From NCBI GenBank assembly GCA_001600635.1, contig BCKL01000011.1, positions 705,762-769,761 of the forward strand: a DNA stretch of 64,000 nt, read 5' to 3'. Each line of letters starts with the position of its first letter. Positions within the stretch are counted from its first letter, which is position 1. This document shows, piece by piece, positions 10,073 to 21,763 of this stretch. The notes under the pieces were generated by a model. It saw only the letters and a program-made list of their open reading frames with translations, did not search any database and was not told the DNA's origin. A program made the translations under genes and the position numbers. This DNA is from Leucosporidium creatinivorum. Lineage: Eukaryota > Basidiomycota > Microbotryomycetes > Leucosporidiales > Leucosporidiaceae.

Positions 10073-11860
10073 ATGGATCAATCTGCTTTCCGCGCTCTGC
10101 TCGCTACTCCTGGCGCTCCCACTTCATCCAAACCCAAAGCCAAGTTCGGTGCCGCCCCTCCCAAGCGCTCAGCTGCCACCAGTCAAGAGTCCGTCTCATC
10201 TTCTCGTCCATTCGCTGCTCGCAGGGCTACAGCTGATTAGTATCATCCCACACAGAGCCTCCACCTCTGCCAAACCCGAGTTCAAGCCACGAGTCTCAAA
10301 GGACAAGGCCAAGTTCAAGAAGAAGGCCGCCGACGACAGCGCCTACCGTGACCGTGCAGCAGAGCGCAGGACAGGTGGACCGAATGATTTCGCTGACGCC
10401 GAGAAGCTGCTTGAGGTGAGTCGTCTCTGTCCTAGCTGGAGCGGGCAGTTGTTCGCGGAGCTGACTTGCGCCTCTCTCGCTCGCTTGTAGGACTTCAAAG
10501 CTCGTGCCGAGGGGGCCGAGGTCGACAAGACTGTATTGGAGGACCAGATGCGCTACCTCGTGAGCTTTCCTTGCCCTCCCTTGCTCTTCGCCAGGCTCTC
10601 GCTGACCCCGCTCCTTCGCACAGGGAGGAGACGCCGAGCATTCCGTCCTGGTCAAAGGACTCGATATGGCCCTCCTCGAGCGGATGAAGCACCAGCAAGC
10701 CAACGAATCGGACAAGACTCTTGAGGAGGTGGAAGATGAGCTGGATCGGGCGTTGCTGGAGAAGGCTAGTGGGAGTGGAGCAGGGAAGGAGAAGGCACAG
10801 GGCAAGTCGAGGGATGAGATGATTAGGGAGATGAAGGCCAGGGCTGGCGGAGGAGCGGCAGCGGGAGAGGGAGAGACGGCCGAGGGTGAGGCGGAGAAAC
10901 CGAAGAAGGACTCGAGGTTCAAGCCTATTGCCAAGGATGGGTGGAAGGCAGTCGGAACAGCACCAGCAGCAGGCGAGAAGAAGCTGAGGAAGAAGAAGAA
11001 GGTCAAGGTCGTCGATCCAGCAACTCCCTCCGCCTCAACATCCACCTCGGCGCCCCCTCCTCCGCCTCCAGCTCCCGTCGAACCAGCACCAAGACCCCTC
11101 CCACTGCACCAGCCGACAGTCGACCTTTCTGACGACGAGTTTGACATCTTTGGCGACGCGGGCGAGTACAAGGGGATGGACACGGACTCGGACGATTCGG
11201 ACGACGAGAAGGCGGCGACCAAGGGCAAGGGCAAAGAGAAGGCCGTTGCTCCTCCTCCCCCTCCACCAGCAGCGGGCATCAAGAGGACCTACTTTGACGA
11301 TGACGAGGAGGACATCTCACTCACTACGGCGCCTTCATCAGTGACCAACCTCGCTTCGACGGCAGCAGCAGCAGCCGAGGGAGGAGCATCGACAGGCGAG
11401 AAGAGGCGGCGAGAGGTCGGCAGTGATGGCGAGGAGGAAGAGGAGGAGCGACCGATGAGGCTGCAGCCGCTGTCGGGGTCAAGATTGAGCGCGAGGGAGC
11501 TGCTCGACATGGACGATGCGGCGGCCAAGGAGGAGAAGAGGAAGGAGGTGAGCTTGCCTGTCGTTTCGCGAGGGGAGTCAAGATGAGCGCTGTTTGCTGA
11601 CTCGCGTACGATTCCATAGAGGAAAGCCCACTTCACCATGGCCGCGAAGGACAAGAAGGAGGCGCTGCTCAAGGCTATGACCCCCGAAGAGAGAGCTGCT
11701 CACGACCATCAGGTGGCTGGTTTCGCTTCTGATCTCTACGGCGGCGGTAGCTGACGCCTTCTCCATCGCGCAGGTGATGATGAGCTACCTCGAGAAGCAG
11801 GAGCGAAAATCCAAGGGCGGCAAGGACGACGACGACGACCGAGACGAGCCCGAGTTCTAG
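10073..11860 (+). CDS. RED/IK-family spliceosomal protein
   Basis: Six exons (10073-10188, 10256-10415, 10491-10559, 10624-11547, 11620-11712, 11774-11860) give 482 residues. The RED N-terminal signature is plain: SAYRDRAAERR near residue 65, then RYLGGDAEHSVLVKGLDMALLER, which matches the family's LGGDxEHTHLVKGLDFALL block. In other eukaryotes RED/IK works with SMU1 in the spliceosomal B complex. The middle is acidic and Lys/Pro-rich. The C-terminus carries RKAHFTMAAKDKKEALLKAM and ends in a KGGKDDDDDRDEPEF tail. The first donor is set by frame: a GT at 10182 breaks the reading, while that at 10189 keeps it. Confidence 0.85.
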
Positions 11861-11958
11861 CGTAGCACGCTCTGCTCTCTTTCGCATATAAGCTATTCTG
11901 CGGTATACAAACGAGTAAGAGCGGTTTTGCAGTACACTGCGAGCTACTACGAACTACC

Positions 11959-14948
11959 TCAACGCCTAGCGAGCGCCTTGAGAGCCAAAGCCTCGAGATC
12001 CACCTTCGGTCCCATATCCTCATCATCATCGCTGTCCTCCCTCCGCCTGACCCTCCTCTTCTTGTTACTACTGCTCGACGCTGACTTGGCAGCCTCCTTG
12101 GCGGCCTCCTTCTTGGGGTGGTAGAATGCTTCTCCGTCATCGTCCGAGGGATCCGAGCCGAGGAGATCGTCGAAGGAGGGGGAGACGTAGCCGCCGTCTT
12201 CTGAGCCGTCCATGGAGGCGATCTCGAGGCCTTCGCCGTGCTCTCCCTGCGTAGTAGACGGATGCAAGAGGGTCAGCAAGCGGCTCGGCGGTCAAAAGCG
12301 AGAAGAAGCCACCACTCACATCATCCTCAAAGTCCCTCTGCTTCCTCTTCTTCTCCCTCCTCTTCTCCTTTGCCCTCTCCTTGTCCAGCACATCCGCCTT
12401 CTTCAACGCCTCCCTCTCGGCCTCCACAAACTTCTCCCTCTGCGCCTTGGCATCACCATCCGCCTTGAACTCGTCCTCGCCGATCAACTCATACAGCTCA
12501 TGACTCTTGCCCTCCTCGTCGAACACGAGCTTGGAGGGGTTGGGCCGAGAAGCGAGCATGGCCTTCTTCGATTGCCCCATCTTGAGCTTGCGCTTGGAGA
12601 TGTTGTGCGATTCGGGCAGCTCGGAGTCGACAATGTCGTGGTCGGCGCGCTTGAGAGTGATGAAGTCGTCGTCGTTGTCCTCCTTGGCGGCGCCGGCGGT
12701 GAGGGTGTCCTTATCCTCGTCGTCGTCGTCCGAACCCGAGTGGTCGATCAGCTTGGTGTAGTGGTCCGAGAGGATCGTTTGACTCTTGCGGTTGAACATG
12801 CGGTCGTACTTGGTCTTGACGCCGCCGTTCTTCTCCTGTGTGCGAAAGAAGCGTGGTCAGTCGCTAAGCTCGGCGAAGGGGGTGGTCCAGAGAGAGCTCA
12901 CCTTGACAGCTTCCTCTGACTCTGCACCCTCCTTCGTCGGCACCTCCTCGTCCTCGACCTCACTCTCCTCTTCGCTATCCTCCTCCTCATCATCGCTGTC
13001 CTCCTCACTCTCGCTATCGCTCTCCTTCTTCATGCCCGCCTCCTTCTTGAGGTCCTCGACCTGTCGCACAGCGTTCTTCTTGGCAGCAGCGGTCTGCTTG
13101 CTCTGGAACTTGATCCTGGGAGCCCCGGCGAGTCCGAGCGAGGTAGCGAAGGCTTCGAGGGGGAGGTCGTCGAGCTTGAAGATGGTCTTGTCCTTCTGCA
13201 GAAAGATTGAGCGGACGTAGGAGATGAAGGCCTAAATAATGATCTCGAGATTAGCAAGCGAGTACAGGAGAGATTACAGGTAACAAGCAACTCACGCGCT
13301 GAGCCAAGAACTTGATCTCAGGGTACTGGAACGCCGCCGACTGAAGCTGCGATTGGATCGACTGCTTCTTCTTGTCGTTGGCCTTGATCTTGCCAATCTC
13401 GACCTTCTTGGCCTCCAGCCGCTTGACCATGCCCTCCTCCTCACTCGGCAGCAGGAACAAGAGCGCCTTGCCCTTGGCCTCGTAACGAGCCGTCCGTCCA
13501 ACACGATGAATGTACGTCTCGACGTCCTCGGGGCAGTCGATCTGCACGACCCAGTCGATGGAAGGGAAGTCGAGTCCGCGAGCGGCGATGTCGGTGGCGA
13601 AAAGGATCGAGTGCTTGGCCGAGATGAAGCGCTGGTAGATCTCGAGACGCTGAGTCTGCTTCTGCTTGCCGTGCATGTGGAGGAGGGGTACTCCGGGGCG
13701 GAGATGGCGGAAGTTCTCGTAGACGAAGCGGACCTGCACAGGAAGCGAAAGTCAGTCGGCGAAGCGAACGCCGAGAGAGGCCAAGGAGCGTACCTGCTTT
13801 CCGCTGGAGAGGAAGACAATGGTCTTGGTGAAGAGATGAGTCTTGATGAAGCTCCAGAGGACGTCGAGCTTCTCGTTGAGCGGTACGATGAGGTAGTGTT
13901 GCTCGAGATTCTTCGGTGTAGCCTGGTTGGCGGCTCCGGACTCGTCCTCGTCTCCCTCCTCGGCCTTGCCCTTCCCCTTGATGACGCCTTCTCGGACGGC
14001 GACGTATTGCGGGTCCTTCAGCGAGAGACGAGCGAGATCCTTGACCGACTTGGTCTGGGTCGCCGAGAAGAGGAGAGTCTGGCGCTGCTTGGGAAGGTTG
14101 GCGACAATGGCGTTGATGGAGGCGGAGAATCCCATATCGAGGATACGATCGGCCTCGTCGAGGACTGCAAGGATCTGAGTAAGCTGGTGCTCAGAACGGC
14201 GGGGGGAGGGGGCTCACCGAGCATCTGGAGCTGATCGCACTCGAAGCCGAGCGTCTGATCCATGTGCTGGAGGAGACGTCCAGGAGTAGCTACGAGAATG
14301 TTCATGCGCGAGAGTCGCTCCTGCTCGTCCTTCAAGCTCTTTCCGCCGATGATCAGGCCAGCCGAGAATTGATGCTTGTGGCCAATCTTGCGCAGGACCT
14401 CGAATATTTGAACCGCCTGTGGTGAAGATGATACGGTAAGCTTAAGTCCCCTGCTACTGCTCTGCTGCACTCACCAGCTCCCTCGTAGGACTAATGACTA
14501 GCGCTCCAAGGCCATCGTTCGGTCCCCACTTCTTCCTCAGCAGGACCTCAAGAATGGGGATGAGAAAGGCGAGCGTCTTTCCACTTCCGGTCCTTGCTGC
14601 TCCGAGTACATCCTTGCCCTTGAGCGCGAGAGGCAGCGAGCGCGACTGAATGTCGGTGAGCTTGGTGTAGTAGGCGGATCTGCGAGCGCGAAAAGTGAGC
14701 GGAGCTCTGCGGCTCAGAGCTGTAGGGGAAGCTTACTTGAGTCCTTCGAGAGTAGCGCGGGATAGCGGGAGGTCGCTGAACTCCTGTACGTCCTCAGCGA
14801 CAAAGTTGTCGACGGCGTCTTGCAGCTCCGCAAGCTCTGCTCGATCCTGTCGCCGCTTGTCCTGGCGCGGGTTCGACTTGGCTGTAGTAGACTGCTTTCC
14901 TTTGCCTTTGCCTTTCGGCGCGTGGTTCGGCTGTGTTGGTGCAGGCAT
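11959..14948 (-). CDS. DBP4: DEAD-box RNA helicase Dbp4/Hca4 (DDX10)
   Basis: About eight exons. Motifs in order: a Dbp4-type lead [18 protein letters not shown], then motif [10 protein letters not shown], Ia PTREL, Ib [30 protein letters not shown], and later [21 protein letters not shown] and the HRVGRTAR of motif VI. After the helicase core come the family's C-terminal region ([16 protein letters not shown]), acidic low-complexity blocks and a basic tail, as in Hca4. The enzyme acts in 18S rRNA maturation in the nucleolus, where it helps release U14 and assemble the SSU processome. The motif II exon begins after an intron that splits the codon just before LDEAD. The splice at 14737/14679 joins K to [11 protein letters not shown]. 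Confidence 0.93.
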
Positions 14949-15670
14949 GACGAGACAGCGACGAGAAGTGGGAGCGAGAGCCGCAAAATCGAAGTTGGCT
15001 GAGGCGCTTCGCAGGCGAGAGCCTGCGAGAGCCCGAGGTAACCCAGCGGGCTTGTACAGCTGGAGAGGCTAAGGGCGGTCTTGAAAAGAAACGTAGGACG
15101 CTGAGTCCTTGCTCTCCGCTGCCCGTCGCTCCAGTGCAGTCCGAGATTCGGCGCAGACCTGAGCGCCGAGCGAGGTCTGGCACTGCTCGCCGGCCTGGCA
15201 AGCACTTTGGCGCTGGTGAGCTCATCGTATTCCATTCAAATTCTCCTGTGAGTGTTTGCACGGTGGGAACCCAGGGTACCAGAGGCCAATTCGCTCAGCG
15301 CCGAAGCAGCGCCGAGGGTTCGCAAGCCCTCGAGCCGCTGACTAAAGCGCTGGATGCTGGCTAGGGACTCAGCCTTGTATCTGAATCGTTGCGTCAGCTC
15401 TTCGAGGCCTACTTCTATCGTACAACCCGCCCAGAGTGCGAAATCGAAGCGCCGAGCTCGACCGATTCCCCTGTTCCTCGGGCATTGCTGCCTTTCGATA
15501 CTTCGAGATGCTGAGCTCCTCGCAGTGAAATTCACCGAGCATGCAAGCTGAGTGCAGAACGGAGGTGAGACGCGAGAACGAGAGCCCAAGTCGAGCTCGG
15601 ATAGCGATTCTCATCTCTCGCTCCTGCCATTCACTCGTCTCGGGCTCGTTCCGCCTGATCGTCGACCAGG
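14949..15670. promoter_or_regulatory. divergent region between DBP4 and the first Ubl/RING copy
   Basis: It contains the DBP4 promoter on the left. From about 15570 it contains sequence matching, inverted, the region upstream of the second Ubl/RING copy near 36260-36350, so the duplication took the promoter with it. No gene is supported. Confidence 0.45.
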
Positions 15671-18056
15671 ATGGACAACAATCTTTCTCACAAGGTGCTC
15701 ATCACCGGGCTTATCCCTCGCCCTGCCTCCGAGTCTTCCGAGAGCAGCAGCCAGATCTCGAGATCTGCGCGGGGAGAGCAGTCCACTACGACGACTCAAG
15801 AGCTCATTCTCCCAGCCGAAACTGCGATTGGAGATATCTCCTCACGACTGTGGAGTGAGAGTAAGTCAGAGGGCGAAGAGGGCGAGCGACTGGGCGAGCA
15901 GCTGACAACGACCAGCTCGCTTCGCGCAGCTCACATCGTCGAAGACCTCACCTACACCCTCGAGAAGCCGGTCATGATTGCTACTAGAGATAAGGAGTCT
16001 GTCTATGACGAGGGCGCTCCCGGTGGTCTCGTACTCGGAAGGTGAGCCTTCGCTGCGTTCGGACTCGCTCCCTCGCCTCGGGAGGGCTGATCTCGGCTCG
16101 CGTGCAGGTCTACCTCCATCCTCGAGTACAACCATGAGCTCTCAGTTCGTGCTGGAGTTCGCGCGGCGCCCGATATCGGCAAGAGCGCCTCTTCCGCGCA
16201 CTTGGGCCCTCACTACACCGAGCTCTCCCTCGGCGACGTCAAGGTCAAGTTCCATCCCGCTCTGCGAGTCTCCGAGCCTACCTATTCCCACATTCTTCAT
16301 CCCGTGAGTCCTCACCCGTCATCTACGCTCTCCACACGTTCTCACTGACCTTTCTCGCGCGACACAGTTCCTCGGTCGTTTCCCCATCGTGGCAGTTTCC
16401 AAGTGCAGGAACGTTCCCGAGCATATCAAAGCGCGTGGCGGGTACATCATGCTCGTCGGACCAGCCGAAGCCATCTGGATCAGTGTCGACCCTCGCGGAC
16501 AGCAGCACACCGTGAAGGTGCACGTCGGAGGTGAGCGCCGAGATCCGTGCAGAGGGCGCGAGACACGAGCCTGACCTCCTCGTCGCTCTCGACAGCTATC
16601 AACGCTATCAGCGGTCTCCCTCGCGATGCTGCCGAGTCTTGCGCCGACCCCGAGCCTCAGGACTGCTTCGTCGGCGGCAAGCAACGCGGGCTCAACTCCG
16701 TCTGTACCGAGCCCGGAGCCTTCCAACAGGTGCGTGGAGCTTCATTTTACCGGACTTCGCTGTGTTCAAGTCCGTTCAGCGAGGGCTGACGGTCTCCCAC
16801 TTCCCGCAGATCGTCTCTGAGCCGCTCAGCGATGGCTCCACCGTCGAGGAGCAGCTCGCAGGCGACCCTGGGTTCAGAAGCATCCAGATCGACATCTTCG
16901 ACCGCCTCGAGAGTGACGTCGAGGTCGTATAAAAGGACTCGGAGGGCCATGAGCGAGTCCTAAGCGCGGAGGAGCTCTACAAGACGCCCGCCGAGCTCGG
17001 CCTCGAAGGTGAGCTCACGCTACACCAACAGTGGGTCGTGACGAGTTACCTTCGCCGTGGGAGCAGCAGTACGCTGAAGTCTTTCGACGCCACGCAGTCG
17101 CAGCACGAACGACCTTCGCAAGACCTCGGTCGAAGAGCTCTCGCTCCTCACGGCGGCAAACACGCGCGAGAACCGTTCCGGAGTACACCTTGTCCTCCAC
17201 TCTGTGCCCCACGGCCTTCCTCTGGCCTACCGTGGACCTCCTACCATGTACATCTCCCTCAAGACTTTGACCGGCAAGATCTTTAAGGTCGCCGTCGCTT
17301 CGGCGAACACTACCCGCGACCTCAAGCTCATCATCAAAGCTACCGAAGGGATCCCACCTTCCCAGCAGCGTCTCATCTTTGCCGGAAAGCAGATTGAAGA
17401 CGACCGTACTCTCGCCAGTACGTGAACTTCGCGTTGAGCTGCTCGGCGACAGTCGCCTCGCCGAGCGTTTTGACTGAACCGAGTTCCTCATCGCGCAGGC
17501 TACAATATTTCTAGCGAGGACTGTGTACACATTCTCCTGTAGGTGACTAGCTATGGGCAAACCTCTGCATCCGCAAAAGCTGACTGGATGTGGTTCGCAG
17601 ACGACTCCCAGGCCCGGAGCCGGTAGTCGGCAAGACCGAGGGCGGCAAGATCAAGCAGGACATCGTCAAGGACAAGCTGCCCATTCGCGCCTACTCGAGG
17701 GAGCCCAGTCGTCGCGTCTTCGTGCACCTGGTCCCATCGGCGGTAAGTTTCGCGCTCCTGCCCTCGCGTTCTCGGCGCTGACTGACCATCTCTATCCCTC
17801 GTAGACCGGGAGGCTCATGACCGGCACCGCACGTTCCGAATCGCTCGTCGACCGATCTGCCTACGACGTTAACGACGTCCCTTGGTCCGACTCCTACGCC
17901 GAAGCGCCGTCGACTTCGCGCCTCTGCCGCGCTCGCCCCGCTTCCATCTCGCCTCGCCCCGGCAACGGCGTCACTGCTGACCAGCAGAGCGACGGCAAGG
18001 CTTGGACCTTCCACCTCGAGCAGGACCGCGTTGGACGTCTGCATGGGAAGAAGTGA
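15671..18056 (+). pseudogene. Ubl/RING family, copy A, degraded
   Basis: Homologue of the genes at 33531-36251 and 36572-39258. The reading starts MDNNLSHKVLITGLIPRP, continues through QELILPAETAIGD, HIVEDLTYTLEKP and SKCRNVPEHIKARGGYI to a ubiquitin-like domain at about 17247-17520 ([31 protein letters not shown]) and ends WTFHLEQDRVGRLHGKK. Three signs of decay are visible. An in-frame TAA at 16930-16932 stands where copy B has threonine. The block corresponding to RQFVAMPLGKGYTVEEQ is worn to QQIVSEPLSDGSTVEEQ. The RING-like segment present in B and C is missing between about 17850 and 17980. It lies inverted relative to copy B. No alternative splice that I tried bypasses the stop. Confidence 0.65.
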
Positions 18057-18387
18057 GCGAAGGGAGAGCGCGGTCGCCGCGGTGGAGGACTCGGCGATGA
18101 GAGGGAGCGAGGATGGTGAGTGGAGTAGCTTTGTTTGATAGCCGAAATGAGACGACATCTGTGCCATCGCCCGCGCAGCATTGGCTGCCCCCGAGTGCGA
18201 GCTCGAGCAAACACTGCTTCGACACGCTCCATCGCCGAGCCTGCTTCTGCCTTGTTCGGCAGAGCAGCAGTATGCAAAAACGCAGACGTCAGCGCTGAGA
18301 TCTCCAGGTATTCGGGTGCAATAGCAGCAAAAGGAATGGCTCCCTACAGCTGTACAGTCGCCGACAGACGCAAAAAGAGAATCGCAA

Positions 18388-18473
18388 GGCCCGAACCCGG
18401 GATTGAACCGGGGACCTCGCCCATGTAGAGAAGAGAACCCTAAGGGCGAATCATGCCACTAGACCATCCGGGC
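18388..18473 (-). tRNA. tRNA-Pro: tRNA-Pro(AGG) with 14-nt intron, left-arm copy
   Basis: The minus strand folds as a full cloverleaf. The acceptor stem is GCCCGGA with TTCGGGC, the D-arm is GGTCTAGTGGCATGA, the anticodon stem CGCCC pairs with GGGCG, the loop is TTAGGG...T with anticodon AGG, and the T-arm is CCCGGTTCAATCCCGGG. A 14-nt intron (TTCTCTTCTCTACA) sits one base after the anticodon, the standard site. The base at 18388 is the discriminator. A CTTTTT terminator follows in the direction of transcription, and 12 A lie just upstream on the coding strand. It is identical to the right-arm copy. Confidence 0.93.
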
Positions 18474-18802
18474 GTCTTTTTTTTTTTTCTGGTTCGCTAT
18501 GTAACACTACCATCCTGCACAGTTTAAATCGGTCAATCTTGTACCTATATACGTCTCTTGTCACCCTCATTGGGTGAAAGCTGCTTTCAGCTCACCCGCC
18601 AGAGCAGTTCGGAGCTCGAGAACACATACAAACAGCTGCAGAGCCCCATCTCGGGGCTTTCGGCGATGACCCTGAGCTTCTCGTCGGCTGTGAAGTTACA
18701 GTCTAAGCTACAGCACAAGCGTTGCAGAGTACAGTCTATTATATCCATCCATCTACAAGACAAACGATCTCCATGTCTACGCCCCACTCACCTGCGCCGA
18801 GC
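18474..18802. other. conserved non-coding core of the left arm
   Basis: The segment between the tRNA and the DnaJ 3' end matches 32793-33121 base for base. It holds two strong inverted repeats: GGGTGAAAGCTG with CAGCTCACCC near 18574-18600, and AGCCCC with GGGGCT near 18641-18658. Either could be a 3' UTR structure, a terminator or part of a small RNA. The open frames here are short and unsupported. Confidence 0.4.
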
Positions 18803-19680
18803 TCACCCTCGCATCCCCCTCGCGCTGGCACTCCTCCTGACCACCGCTCCGCCACCCATCGCAGGCGAGCCTATCTCAGAACCACCCTGAATCATCCCCA
18901 TTAGCGCAGCACCACTCAAGGATGGTCTCCTTCCGCTCCTCGCCGAAATGGGAGGGGGAGCGCCCCCGTTCGTAAGACTCAGGCGACGAGGCCGTGGGGA
19001 GGGTGCGCCGAGTGGGTGCTGGGACGGAGGGAAAGCGGGAGATGGGGGAAAGTCGATCCGGTCGGGATGGCTGAGGTGCTCTACCCNACTCGGTGGAGGC
19101 AGACGAGGAGCGCCGAAGGGGGAGGAGGAAGGGAAGAGGGCTTGCTGATGAGGATGGGAGGGGAGTTCGAAGGGCGAGTCGTGGCTCTGGTGGCGAGTGT
19201 GCGAGTGAGGGGCATAGCGGGGACCCGCCGTGGAGGGGCGGGAGAAGGAGGAAGAGCGCTGGGGGAAGGAGGAGGGGTGAGGGTCGCCCTGTGTGAGGAG
19301 CGGGAGATTGTCAATAGAGTGGAGAGAGCGAGAGGAAAGGAAAGAGACAAAACTCACCGAGCTGTTCTTCGTCTCCAGCGTGAGCGAGCTCCACTTGATC
19401 GAACCGTTCTCGGTTTGCTCGACCGAGTGCTTCGCATTCTTGACCCGAGAACAAGAGCAGGTCAGCTAGGTTCCTCCACACAAGCAGATGGAAAATGGAC
19501 TCACATGATAATCCCGTTCCTCCTCCTCTCCCCTTCCTGCAAACTAGCGCTCAAAGTCCTCCCCCTCCCTCCCCTCGGCGGATTCACCTGCCCTCAAACC
19601 CCCGGTCCCAAGGATCCGTTCCAAACGCCTCATGAGGGCGACCCCACGCCCGCTGTCCAGTATCTCCCAGAGTCTATCGC
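18803..19680 (-). pseudogene. truncated DnaJ paralogue (3' part only)
   Basis: Reading leftward, this copies the last three exons of the DnaJ gene at 31143-32792. The last exon (19288-18803) is identical to that gene. The exon before it still reads VKNAKHSVEQ and SLTLETK but its acceptor is GG instead of AG, and the next one upstream has small insertions and deletions that break the frame near the match to HEAFGADPWG. The J domain and the rest of the gene are absent. It is a relic created by the inverted duplication, with its 3' end refreshed. Confidence 0.75.
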
Positions 19681-19815
19681 CTCCCGAAGTTTTCGCTCTC
19701 GGCGCAGCCAGACGTCCTCTCGGCGGCCGAAGCGAGCGAGAGAAACGAAGCAACAAGTTACATCCGAAGGGAAACAATATCAAGCACAATCCCGGCGACT
19801 CGGGCAGCACACACA

Positions 19816-21640
19816 TCACGTCGTATCAGCATCCTCACCACTCAGGTCGCCTTCACCACCGCCGAGCTGCTGTCCCTCCTCCTCACCTGGCGGGAAGATA
19901 TCCGAGCTCGGGTCCTGCGGCAGCCCCCTCTTCCTCCTCTTACTGCTCAACTGCTGCTGCTCCTCCTCTGGCGTCTCCTCGACGACATAGCGACCGAACT
20001 TGCCCTCGACAGTCTTCTCCTCCTCAGCCTGCTCCTCTTCATCTTGCAAGATGCGCCTCTTGTTCCTCCTGCCGCTTCCACCCGAGCCGGTAGGAGCGCG
20101 CTTCCCAACTCCGCCGCCGCCGAGCATCATCGCGGGCGCCGAGCTCGACATCATCGCCGCTCCGTCCCCTGCGCCGCCGATGCTCGTGCCCGCAACGGTG
20201 GCGAAGAGACGGGAGCCCACGGCGGTGATGGGAGGGCCGGATGGAGCTGCAGGCGACGGCGAGGGCTCGAAGAGGGCCTGGGTGGAAGGGCCGTGAGGAG
20301 GGGAGAGGTGGGGATTGGAGGTGCGGTCGAGCGGTTCGGGCGGAGTAGTCGACGAGCGGCGGGAGGAGGTCTCGCTGCCGAGGTTGGCGGGAGCGGTGGA
20401 GGCGAGGGTATCGGTGCCGGCGTTGGGGGGAAGAGAAGAGGAGTGCACGCGAGGGGAAGGCTGAGGGGAAGTGAGCGTCTTGCTGCCAGCTCCGTTCGGG
20501 CGACGATCTTGACTGCTGCTGCTCCTGCTACCTACACCTGCAGCTGCTGCGACCGTCGCAGATCCCAGCGAATGATTCGGACCGAGCGACCCCTCTCCGA
20601 GCGATTGTGCGCCAAGGAAGCTTGCCGAGCGCTCTTGGTTGAGTTGAGCTGGAGGCGGAGCGCCGTACGAATCGAACGAAGGAGCGCGAGAGGCGGTAGG
20701 GTTGGTAGCGCGAAGGAGAGTCGTCAGCTGAGGGATGGAGCTCGCGAGGGGTGAGAGGGTGGCGGAGAGGGAGGCGAGCTCGGCAGTGAAGCTCTGCAGA
20801 AGGTCGAGGTCAGGGAGCGTCCTCATGCATACAGGATCAGCTGGGAGACTCACCTTCCGGTCCTCCTCCTTCTCCTTCTCGACTCGATCCAAGCGATCCC
20901 TAAGCGCCTCGACCTCCTCCGAGCTTCCCTTGCCGAGCTCGATGCCGTCCAGAATCTTCTGCTGCCGCGCAAGGACCTCACCCATACCCTCGGATAGCTC
21001 GTTCAGCTTCTTCGTCGCAGCCGATTCCTCTACAGAGCCCGGCTTCAGCTCGCGGAGCACATCTGACTTGACCTTCTGCAGCTCGGCGAGGAGGCGAGTT
21101 TCGAGAGTGTGCACCGCTTCGGCGGTGGTCGACTGAGTGTTCTGCAGGGAAGCAAAGCGAGTGGAGAGCAAGTTGGCGAAGCGGGTCTCGCTGTCGTTGA
21201 TGGAGGTAGCGACCGAGGTGAAGGAGGCGGTGAGCGACGAGGCGGTCGAGCCGAGCTGAGCGAGCGTGGAGGAGAGGGTGGTTGTGAGCGCGGCTTCCAG
21301 CTTCTGGTGCAGCTTCTCCGAGCTATCGAGCGCTGTAGCAGAGTCAGAGAGGGTCAGCCATCGCAGCGAGCTCACGGCTGGCCAGGTCGCGCGATTCACC
21401 CTGCTGTTCCCAAGCAGCTCTGAGTCCCGCTAGATCTCCCCTTAAGCCAGCTACCTCTCCACCCAGCTTGCTAGTGTCCTGCAGCTCCTCTTTAAAGTCG
21501 TGCAAGGCGAGTTTGACGTTGTCGAGCGCGGTCTTGATGCGAGCTTGGAGGAGCGCGTCTCCAGCGAGAAGAGGGCGAGTGGGGCCCTGCTGTAGGTGAG
21601 CAGCAGGTGCAGGCGAGGTGCGAGGCGAGGTGTGCTCCAT
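19816..21640 (-). CDS. coiled-coil protein, unrecognised
   Basis: Three exons (21640-21376, 21332-20854, 20793-19816) give 573 residues. Residues from about 30 to 280 are long helices with heptads: IKTALDNVKLALHDFKEEL, LETRLLAELQKVKSDVL, EVEALRDRLDRVEKEKEED. The second half is Ser/Pro/Gly-rich and disordered, with a nuclear-localisation-like SGRRNKRRILQDEEEQ followed by KFGRYVVEETPEEE and SSKRRKRG. Two basic clusters beside acidic ones suggest a nuclear or chromatin-associated structural protein. I cannot assign a family. Confidence 0.75.
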
Positions 21641-21763
21641 TCCCTCTGAGAGCTCGAGCTAGTCGAAGGCGAAGTGACGAGAAGGTGGTCAAGAGACGAC
21701 TTCGAAGCTCGAGCGCATCTTGGCTCTGTTCAAATCGCTCGCTTTCGACTCTACTACAGCATT

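Larger units (their letters stand above)
15570..19680. repeat. left arm of a large inverted duplication
   Basis: Read on the opposite strand, this arm matches about 31940-36350: upstream region, Ubl/RING gene, tRNA-Pro and DnaJ 3' end, in the same order. Divergence varies along its length. The outer parts differ clearly, in coding and intron sequence. From about 18060 to 18300 only a few bases differ. From about 18300 to 19288 I find no difference from 33293-32306. The identity ends at the intron/exon junction before the last DnaJ exon. That pattern fits recent gene conversion over an older duplication, or an assembly effect, since the N at 19089 mirrors the N at 32508. Confidence 0.8.

Noticed and set aside
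13353-14234. 293-codon plus-strand frame across DBP4
   Set aside because: Antisense to helicase motifs II-VI, so it cannot be the real product.
16920-16935. GTATAAAAGG looks like a strong TATA box inside copy A
   Set aside because: It spans the in-frame stop of a degraded gene, with no gene start of matching position downstream. It is most likely chance.
18474-18490. 12-base A/T run next to tRNA-Pro as a retroposon tail
   Set aside because: It lies upstream of the tRNA 5' end and has no target-site duplication or element body. It is simply shared by both arms.
18558-18890. 110-codon open frame identical in both arms (also 32705-33037)
   Set aside because: It overlaps the DnaJ 3' end on the other strand and a hairpin-rich non-coding segment. 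Its identity follows from the repeat, and it has no recognisable motif.
19016-19990. 324-codon plus-strand frame over the DnaJ relic
   Set aside because: It is the antisense shadow of the DnaJ last exon and of the 3' end of the coiled-coil gene.
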